The notes below the pieces were generated by a model. The model was not told where the DNA came from. It saw only the letters and a program-made list of their open reading frames with translations, and searched no databases. Both the position numbers and the translations under genes were made by a program. Positions 58,612 through 64,000 of a stretch of 64,000 bases of DNA are shown here, piece after piece. The stretch spans positions 1 through 64,000 of the forward strand of contig JAJTXQ010000036.1 in assembly GCA_021462855.1 (NCBI GenBank). The letters run 5' to 3'. Source of the stretch: Dehalococcoidia bacterium (GTDB lineage: Bacteria; Chloroflexota; Dehalococcoidia; DSTF01; JACRBR01). Every line of letters starts with the position of its first letter. Positions within the stretch are counted from its first letter, which is position 1.

Positions 58612-59499
58612 ATGAGCGTACTCGTCAACAAGGACACGCGCGTGCTGGTGCAGGGCATCACCGGCAAGGAAGGCAGCTTCCAGACGCAGCGCTGCATCGA
58701 GTACGGCACGAAGATCGTCGCCGGCGTCACGCCCGGCCGCGGCGGCGAGAAGACCGAGCACGGCGTGCCCGTGTTCAACCGCGTGTCCGAGGCTGTGCGC
58801 GAGACCGGCGCGGACTGCGCGCTCATCTTCGTCCCGCCGGCGTTCGCCGCGGACGCGATCCTCGAATCGGCCGCCGCGGAACTCCCGCTCGCCGTCTGCA
58901 TCACCGAAGGCATCCCGACGATGGACATGGTGAAGGTGAAGCGCGCGCTCGGCAGCCACGGCACCCGGCTCATCGGCCCGAACTGCCCGGGCATCATCAC
59001 GGCCGGCGAGTGCCGCGTCGGCATCATGCCCGGGCACGTCTTCTCGCCCGGCAGCGTGGGCGTCGTCTCCCGCTCTGGCACGCTGGTGTACGAGGCGGTC
59101 GACCAGCTGACGCGCCGCGGCATCGGCCAGACGACGTGCATCGGCGTCGGCGGTGACCCGATCATCGGCACGAACCAAAAGCAGGCGCTCGAGCTGCTCA
59201 ACAACGACCCGGACACCGCCGCCGTCGTGCTGATCGGCGAGATCGGCGGCAGCGCCGAGCAGGAGGCAGCGGAGTACATCCGCAAGCACATGAAGAAGCC
59301 GGTGATCGCGTTCATCGCCGGCGCGACGGCGCCGCCCGGCCGCCGCATGGGCCACGCGGGCGCGATCATCTCGGGCAACAGCGGCACCGCCGACGCGAAG
59401 AAGCACGCGCTCGCCGGGGCCGGCGCCATCATCAGCGAATCGCCGGCCGAGATCGGCGCCACGACCGAACGCGTCCTTCGCGAGCGCGGCCTGCTGTAG
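58612..59499 (+). CDS. sucD: Succinyl-CoA synthetase (ADP-forming) alpha subunit
   Basis: SucD binds CoA and forms the phosphohistidine intermediate. The 295-residue protein has the Rossmann start [22 protein letters not shown], the phospho-His in [20 protein letters not shown], and [18 protein letters not shown], all intact. It lies apart from sucC and has its own GACAGGAG ribosome-binding site. The 145-bp gap upstream contains ATAGGAT, a possible -10. Confidence 0.97.
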   Translation: MSVLVNKDTRVLVQGITGKEGSFQTQRCIEYGTKIVAGVTPGRGGEKTEHGVPVFNRVSEAVRETGADCALIFVPPAFAADAILESAAAELPLAVCITEGIPTMDMVKVKRALGSHGTRLIGPNCPGIITAGECRVGIMPGHVFSPGSVGVVSRSGTLVYEAVDQLTRRGIGQTTCIGVGGDPIIGTNQKQALELLNNDPDTAAVVLIGEIGGSAEQEAAEYIRKHMKKPVIAFIAGATAPPGRRMGHAGAIISGNSGTADAKKHALAGAGAIISESPAEIGATTERVLRERGLL

Positions 59500-59551
59500 C
59501 ACGGGCCGCCGAAGCCGGCGCGTGCCACACGCCGCGTAGAATGCGCCCATC

Positions 59552-60061
59552 ATGACGCAGCCCGCGCCACGCATCCGCCACGCAATCGAGGCCGACCTGC
59601 CGCGGTTGACCGAGATCTACAACCACTACGTCGTCCAGACACCCACGACGTTTGACCTCGAGCCGTTCAGCGTGGATGAGCGCCGCGCGTGGTTCGACCG
59701 CTACGCCGCGGCCGGGCGCCACCGCCTGCTCGTCGCCGACGACGGCGGCAAGGCCGTCGCGTACGCGAGCAGCAGCCGCTTTCACCAGCGCGCGGCGTAC
59801 GACACGACGATCGAGATGACGGTGCTGTGCGCGCCGGAAGCCGTCGGCCGCGGCCTCGGCCGCGCGCTCTATGAGCGCCTGTTCGAGATGCTCGCCCCGG
59901 AGGACATCCGTCTCGCCGTCGCGCTGATCACGATGCCGAACGACGCATCGGTCGCGCTGCACGAGGCGTTCGGCTTCGAGCGCGGCATGCTGCTGCCGGA
60001 GGCCGGCCGGAAGTTCGGCCAGTGGTGGGACGTGCTGTACATGCTGCGGCGGATGCCGTGA
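59552..60061 (+). CDS. GNAT acetyltransferase (phosphinothricin/methionine sulfone-type)
   Basis: This 169-residue protein matches the PAT/MnaT/YncA group: IRHAIEADLPRLTEIYNHYV, TPTTFDLEPFSVDERRAWF, SSSRFHQRAAYDTTIEMTV, VGRGLGRALYERLFEML and the NDASVALHEAFGFE closing motif. The group acetylates phosphinothricin, methionine sulfoxide or similar compounds. TAGAAT lies 10 nt before the ATG, suggesting a nearly leaderless transcript. Confidence 0.88.
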   Translation: MTQPAPRIRHAIEADLPRLTEIYNHYVVQTPTTFDLEPFSVDERRAWFDRYAAAGRHRLLVADDGGKAVAYASSSRFHQRAAYDTTIEMTVLCAPEAVGRGLGRALYERLFEMLAPEDIRLAVALITMPNDASVALHEAFGFERGMLLPEAGRKFGQWWDVLYMLRRMP

Positions 60062-60103
60062 TCGTCTCCCCCGACCCGGCGACGGAGTAACTCGCTGGCC
60101 GGA

Positions 60104-61138
60104 TCAGCCGTGCGCCGCCCGCGGGTGCGGCTCCGGCTCCGGCGGGGCAGCCTTCGCCCCGAACGAGAAGACGTCCGCCGGCGTCAGGCGCAGCGCCAGC
60201 ATCGCGACGCCGCCGGCGACGGTGATCCAGGCGATGTTCAGCACGTGCGACGCGATCGCGAACGCGCCCGCCGGACCGGCGGCGATCCCGAGCGCCTTCA
60301 CCAGCTCCGACACGCCTACCTCGTACGCGCCGACGTTTGAAGGCGTGATCGGCACCGAAGAGATCATGTTCGCCCCGACCGTGACCAGCATCCACGCCGG
60401 GATCGACAGCGTCACACCAAACGCCTTCCCGAACAACGCGAACATCGCCACTTCCGTCATCCAGATCGCGAGCGAGAGCGCGATGGCGCGCGTGCCCATC
60501 CGCGGGTCGCGGAACACGGCGAGGCCGTCGATGAAATGCGGCACCGCCTCCTCGACGGCGAGGCGCGCGCGGTCCGGCAAACGCGGGATGACGCCGCGCC
60601 GCGTCCACCCCTCCTGCAGCTTGAGGTGCGAGAGCGGGATCACCGCGAGCAGGCCGCCCGCAACCGCCCCCAGCAACCCCCAGAACACCTCGCCGGGAAA
60701 CCCGTGGAGGTCGATCAGCGCGAGCCCCACCAGGCCGAGCGCGGCGAACGCCACCCCATCGAGCAGCGACTCCGTGGCGAAGACGGTGGCCGCGAGCCGC
60801 GCGCGGCTCAGCCCAAAGCGCTGCGCCGGCACCTGCACGCGGATCAGGTCGCCGATGCGCGCCGGCAGCACGTTGTTCGCCAGGTTGGAGACGAGCAGCA
60901 CGCCGAACATCGGCATCAGCGGCAGGCGCTCGAATTCGCGCAGCATTAACCGCCAGCGGAGCGCGACGAGCAGTTTCGCCACGCCGAAGAGCGCCAGCCC
61001 GGGGATGACGTACACGTAGTTGCCGTCGCGCAGCGTCCGCGCCGCCTCGCCGGGGTCGATGCGCCACAGCAGCAGCGCCACCAGCGCCAGGGCGACGGCG
61101 ACGCGCAGGAGCAAGCGCAGGTCGATGAGGCGGGTCAT
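60104..61138 (-). CDS. Lysylphosphatidylglycerol synthase/flippase-like membrane protein (YbhN family)
   Basis: This 344-residue protein has about eight transmembrane helices and the YbhN/AglD-type pattern (RLMLREFERLPLMPMFGVLLVSNLANNVLPARIGDLIRVQ). The loop of Asn, Pro and Arg-Gly-Asp or Arg-Ile-Gly is typical, and ITPSNVGAYEVG lies in the second half. The family shares its fold with the flippase part of MprF and may move lipids. The ATG at 61138 replaces the longer tracked start. It lies alone between convergent and divergent genes. Confidence 0.87.
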   Translation of the reverse strand: MTRLIDLRLLLRVAVALALVALLLWRIDPGEAARTLRDGNYVYVIPGLALFGVAKLLVALRWRLMLREFERLPLMPMFGVLLVSNLANNVLPARIGDLIRVQVPAQRFGLSRARLAATVFATESLLDGVAFAALGLVGLALIDLHGFPGEVFWGLLGAVAGGLLAVIPLSHLKLQEGWTRRGVIPRLPDRARLAVEEAVPHFIDGLAVFRDPRMGTRAIALSLAIWMTEVAMFALFGKAFGVTLSIPAWMLVTVGANMISSVPITPSNVGAYEVGVSELVKALGIAAGPAGAFAIASHVLNIAWITVAGGVAMLALRLTPADVFSFGAKAAPPEPEPHPRAAHG

Positions 61139-61218
61139 CCTGTACAGCAACCTCGCGTCAACGTTACCATAGCCGCAGAGGCGGCCCCGGCGTGCCCGCC
61201 GCGTCTCCCGCGCCGCGT

Positions 61219-61247
61219 TTGCGCCCCCGCGCCTCATAGGCTACAAC
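61219..61247 (+). promoter_or_regulatory. Promoter of the citrate-synthase-like gene
   Basis: TTGCGC (61219-61224), 17 nt, TACAAC (61242-61247), 50 nt before the GTG start; GGGAG serves as ribosome-binding site. Confidence 0.5.
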
Positions 61248-61297
61248 TATGCCATCAATAGAAGTCACGCCCAGTTCAGGAAGCTAGGGAGCGCATC

Positions 61298-62662
61298 GTG
61301 GTCGTCGGAACGAGAGTGAACACCGAGCGCGTGTACTACAACTACGGCGGCACCCTCCCGCCGGTCACGCTCGAGCCGGATCCCGTCGCGCCGCCCGCGG
61401 CCGCGAGCGACGACCTGCCGAAGCTCATCACCGACACCACGCTCCGCGACGGCGCGCAGGACAGCCGCTTCGCCATCTTCCCGCCCGAGGTCAGGCTCCG
61501 GTACTACGACCTGCTCCACCGCCTCGACAACAACACCGGCGCGGTCTACGCGGTCGAGGCGTTCATCTACCAGAAGCGCGACGTCTGGACGCTCGAGAAG
61601 CTGCTCGAGCGCAACTACGAGTGGCCGCGCGTCACCACGTGGACGCGCGCGACGCCGAAGGACATCAAGCTGCTCGTCGAGGTGTCGCAGGGCCGCGTCA
61701 AGGAGACGGGGATGCTCGCCTCCGCGTCGGACCACCACATCTTCGACAAGCTGGGCTACGCCTCGAAAGAGGAGGCGATCGAGAAATACCTGCAGCCGAT
61801 CCGCACCGCGCTTGAGCACAACATCATCCCGCGCGTCCACCTCGAAGACTGCACGCGCGCCGACATCTACGGCTGGGTGATCCCGTTCATGCAGCGCGTG
61901 CTCGAGGAGAGCAAGGGCATCGCGAAATTCCGCATCTGCGACACGATCGGCTGGGGCAGCCCGGACCCGTACGCGTCGCTGCCGTGGGGCGTGCCCCGCC
62001 TGTTCACCGTGCTGCGGGCGGAGACCGGCGCCGAACTGGAGTTCCACGGCCACAACGACTTCGGCCTGGCGACGGCGAACTCGATCGCCTCGTGGCGATA
62101 CGGCGGCAAGAAGGTGAACGTCGCCTTCGCCGGGCTCGGCGAGCGCACCGGCAACACGTCGCTGGAGCAACTCGTCGCCGCGCTCATCCGCCACTACGGC
62201 GACCCCGGCTTCGACCTCACCGCGCTCGAGGAGATGAAGCAGCTGATCGATACTGAGGTCACGCCACTCCCCGACCGCGCGCCGATCATCGGCGAGGTGT
62301 TCACGACGACCGCGGGGATCCACCAGGCGGGCGTCGGCCGGCAGGATGACGCGCCCGGCGGGCTCATCTACCTGCCGTTCGCCGCGTCGTTATTCGGCCG
62401 CAAGGAAGTCGAGCTCAGCCGCGTCGGCTCGCTGTCCGGCGCCGAGGGCATCATCTCGGTGCTGAATCGCGAGATGGAGCGACTCGGCCGCAGCGACCGC
62501 TTCGGGGGTTCGAGCCGGGTAGTCAAGCAGATCTACGACCGCATCCAGGACGAATACGACGGCCAGTACGACGCGCAGCACGACCACTGGGTCAACGCCC
62601 GGCGCGCGTTCTTCACGTCCGAGGACATCCTGGAACTGGCGCGGGAACTCGGCGCGATCTAG
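61298..62662 (+). CDS. DRE-TIM acyltransferase: Re-citrate/homocitrate/isopropylmalate synthase-like
   Basis: This 454-residue protein condenses an acyl-CoA with a keto acid. The TIM barrel opens with LITDTTLRDGAQDSRFAIF (the DxTLRDGxQ motif with catalytic Arg and metal Asp) and carries the metal-binding HGHND in LEFHGHNDFGLATANS. ERTGNTSLEQLVAAL and TTTAGIHQAG follow. The stretch ETGMLASASDHHIFDKLGY and the region RVHLEDCTRADIYGWVIPFM are as in Re-citrate synthases of Clostridium and Dehalococcoides rather than LeuA. There is no LeuA regulatory domain. Acetyl-CoA plus oxaloacetate, or oxoglutarate, are the likely substrates. It has its own promoter. Confidence 0.82.
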   Translation: MVVGTRVNTERVYYNYGGTLPPVTLEPDPVAPPAAASDDLPKLITDTTLRDGAQDSRFAIFPPEVRLRYYDLLHRLDNNTGAVYAVEAFIYQKRDVWTLEKLLERNYEWPRVTTWTRATPKDIKLLVEVSQGRVKETGMLASASDHHIFDKLGYASKEEAIEKYLQPIRTALEHNIIPRVHLEDCTRADIYGWVIPFMQRVLEESKGIAKFRICDTIGWGSPDPYASLPWGVPRLFTVLRAETGAELEFHGHNDFGLATANSIASWRYGGKKVNVAFAGLGERTGNTSLEQLVAALIRHYGDPGFDLTALEEMKQLIDTEVTPLPDRAPIIGEVFTTTAGIHQAGVGRQDDAPGGLIYLPFAASLFGRKEVELSRVGSLSGAEGIISVLNREMERLGRSDRFGGSSRVVKQIYDRIQDEYDGQYDAQHDHWVNARRAFFTSEDILELARELGAI

Positions 62663-62780
62663 CGCCGGTCCGCGTCAGGTCGCGCCCGCAGGCGGTGCAG
62701 CGCAACGCCAGCGGCTGGCCGCACGCCAGGCAGAACGCCGCGTCGTCGCGGTTATCTTCGTTACAGGATCGGCACCGCAC
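62613..62780 (-). CDS. Short zinc-ribbon ORF (too short for the ORF track)
   Basis: This 55-codon minus-strand frame has three CxxC knuckles in the order CRSC, CLAC, CTAC within the first 40 residues, the pattern of double zinc-ribbon modules that begin many cyclase or kinase proteins. After GRDLTRTG the frame continues antisense into the 3' end of the citrate-synthase-like gene and looks random, so this is either a mini zinc-ribbon protein with a sloppy tail or the broken start of a former larger gene. The GTG start lacks a clear ribosome-binding site. Confidence 0.4.
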   Translation of the reverse strand: MRCRSCNEDNRDDAAFCLACGQPLALRCTACGRDLTRTGARSRRVPAPVPGCPRT

Positions 62781-62855
62781 CCGGAATCATGCTCAGTGGC
62801 GAACCAGTAAGTCAACGCCGCGCGGGCCCGCAGACGTCCTTGTGATGCGCATGTA

Positions 62856-62897
62856 ACAGAAGGGCGCCACGGCTTCCGTGCCGGGGCGCCCTTCTGT
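62856..62897 (-). terminator. Stem-loop downstream of the glycosyltransferase gene
   Basis: ACAGAAGGGCGCCACGG pairs with CCGGGGCGCCCTTCTGT over 17 positions with one mismatch and an 8-nt loop. It lies 42 nt beyond the minus-strand gene stop. There is no U-tract, but the stem is long and GC-rich. Confidence 0.65.
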
Positions 62898-62938
62898 GCC
62901 CGGGACGCGGGGCCGAGTCCGCGTCCATGTTCCGCGTG

Positions 62939-64000
62939 CTACGCCTTCTCCGTCACCTTGTATTCGAGCCGCCGGCCCAGCGCGAGCCGGATCTGCGCGT
63001 CCAGCGCCGGCATGGCGGTGAAGAAGAGCGTGATCGGCGCCATCAGCGACCATTGCGCGAACTGGACAGGATAGAGCCAGATCTTCCAGCGCGAAGGCCG
63101 CGGCGGCCGCATTACCGTGTCGAGGATGATCATGCCGACCAGCGGGATCATGCACGGCATGAGGATCCAGTGCGATGCGGTGATGAACCAGTCCGGGATC
63201 GCGTGCTGCTCGAACGGGTGCAGCCCCAGGAACCCGCCCCAGCTCGCCGCCGACATGTTCGCCGCCACGCCCGTGATCAGGAACCACTGCGACGACCACA
63301 ACACGTGATTCTCCGTGAGGCTCCACGTACGGCGCAGGCGCCGCAGGAACGGGATCTCCGGGTGGCGAACGAACTGCTTGATCGCGTACGGGATGTCGGA
63401 GCAACCCCACGCGTGGCGCCGCGCCTGCTGGTAGTGCTCCCAGAACGTGCGTGTGTAGCTGTGCGCGCGCACGCCGTCGTTGCCGACGGGGAGCAGGATC
63501 GGCTGCACGTCCGGTTCCCCCTCGAGCTCGAAGAAGCACTTGAGGAACATGTGCCAGTCCTCCGGCACGACATCCACGTCCCAGTATCCGACGTCGTCGG
63601 CCATGCGCATGCTCAGGCTGTATGTCGACTGCGGGAACAGCACGGTGTACTTCCGCATGAGCTTCGCGAGGTGGTTGATCCCGCCCAGGCTGTTCTGGAT
63701 GCGCAGCGGCGCCGGCACGTCCCAGACGTTGTTGTAGTAGAAGATCGGGCCCTGCCAGAACGTCCGGTAGCGCCGCGGGTTCATCGCGAAGTAGTAGGTG
63801 AGCGCGCTGAAGTAGCGGGGGTGGAACAGCGTATCGGCGTCGCAACTCGTCACGGTCATTGCGTCGAGGTCGTACGACATCTCGCCGCAGAACTTGCGCT
63901 TCGCATCCTTCGCCGCCCACGCCTCGTTCGAGGACTTGCCGCGCCCCTCGCCCGGGATGTCGCCCGGGTGCACCGTCCGCATCATCCCCTGGAACCTGGC
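62939..64000 (-). CDS. Processive family 2 glycosyltransferase (cellulose-synthase-like), 5'-truncated
   Basis: The frame is open to the right edge, so the N-terminus lies outside; 353 residues are visible. The GT-A catalytic core shows SCDADTLFHP (donor-binding DxD) and VVPEDWHMFL (acid of the ED motif). The acceptor motif appears as QQARRHAWG, a variant of Q/R-x-x-R-W. Four C-terminal transmembrane helices follow (WFLITGVAANM, WFITASHWILMPCMIPLVGMI). The arrangement is that of membrane synthases that extrude a polymer, and FFELEGEPDVQPILLP lies between the catalytic motifs. The polymer cannot be named from the sequence. Confidence 0.82.
   Translation of the reverse strand, partial: ARFQGMMRTVHPGDIPGEGRGKSSNEAWAAKDAKRKFCGEMSYDLDAMTVTSCDADTLFHPRYFSALTYYFAMNPRRYRTFWQGPIFYYNNVWDVPAPLRIQNSLGGINHLAKLMRKYTVLFPQSTYSLSMRMADDVGYWDVDVVPEDWHMFLKCFFELEGEPDVQPILLPVGNDGVRAHSYTRTFWEHYQQARRHAWGCSDIPYAIKQFVRHPEIPFLRRLRRTWSLTENHVLWSSQWFLITGVAANMSAASWGGFLGLHPFEQHAIPDWFITASHWILMPCMIPLVGMIILDTVMRPPRPSRWKIWLYPVQFAQWSLMAPITLFFTAMPALDAQIRLALGRRLEYKVTEKA

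Overview
This window is about 64 kb of very GC-rich DNA (third codon positions almost all G or C) carrying about 68 protein genes and one tRNA gene. The gene content suggests a free-living, probably aerobic member of the Chloroflexota, most like a Dehalococcoidia relative. The pointers are an orphan DUF2344 protein, an F420/quinone-type nitroreductase, a HIT-fold GalT-like protein, purF-purM-purH, a CoA-transferase III, sulfatases with an aerobic formylglycine-generating enzyme, tandem GT39 transferases, and a citrate/homocitrate-synthase-like enzyme of the Re-citrate synthase group. The placement is inference from gene content; an actinobacterium cannot be excluded from the sequence alone.

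Layout. 1-5.3 kb: two secreted thrombospondin-3-repeat proteins ending in a dockerin-like, Cys-bracketed domain flank two PLP aminotransferases. 5.3-5.8 kb: a selenocysteine tRNA (anticodon UCA) followed by a non-coding, possibly structured stretch. 5.8-12.3 kb: small stress and housekeeping genes (YceI, HxlR, acyl-CoA carboxylase, flavodoxin, SnoaL, MarR, PRC-barrel, hydrolase). 12.3-16.0 kb: a sulfatase-FGE operon. 16.0-17.6 kb: an accessory patch with a secreted protein gene, two long poly-C tracts, a flanking 115-118 bp direct repeat and a degraded gene copy. 17.6-23.7 kb: cyclase/formamidase, ECF sigma with zinc anti-sigma, a second sulfatase, a CoA-transferase and a GT4. 23.9-29.6 kb: purF-purM-purH and two further genes. 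29.6-34.1 kb: heat-shock cluster (hsp20 divergent from dnaJ-hspR-clpC/B). 34.2-38.7 kb: VOC epimerase and a coupled HEAT-NUDIX-GNAT-mutM-nagA operon. 38.7-47.0 kb: a tightly overlapping nine-gene surface-glycan operon. 47.1-54.1 kb: spermidine-synthase-like membrane protein, flavin reductase, phosphatase, DUF2344, CNNM/CorC and PadR genes. 54.4-62.7 kb: GNAT, sucC and sucD (separated by three other genes), a hydrolase-cyclase fusion, a flippase-like protein and the Re-citrate-synthase-like gene. 62.9-64 kb: a truncated processive glycosyltransferase.

How the parts work together. The FGE gene sits directly behind one sulfatase and can also mature the second one, whose active-site motif fits FGE. 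The GT-C, GT2, nucleotidyltransferase and epimerase genes form one translationally coupled unit that probably builds a cell-surface glycan. The heat-shock genes carry their own HspR repressor. purF starts a compact purine operon. SucCD and the citrate-synthase-like enzyme point to TCA-type metabolism. MutM and a MutT-like NUDIX share an operon.

Most interesting signals: a poly-G tract lying exactly between a near-consensus -10 and a -35 element of a secreted-protein gene (possible phase-variable promoter), with a second poly-G tract in the same gene where slippage would swap the C-terminus; the selC gene; a hydrolase-guanylate cyclase fusion whose nucleophile serine is a cysteine; and the Re-citrate-synthase-like gene. 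No CRISPR array, transposase, prophage or rRNA was seen.
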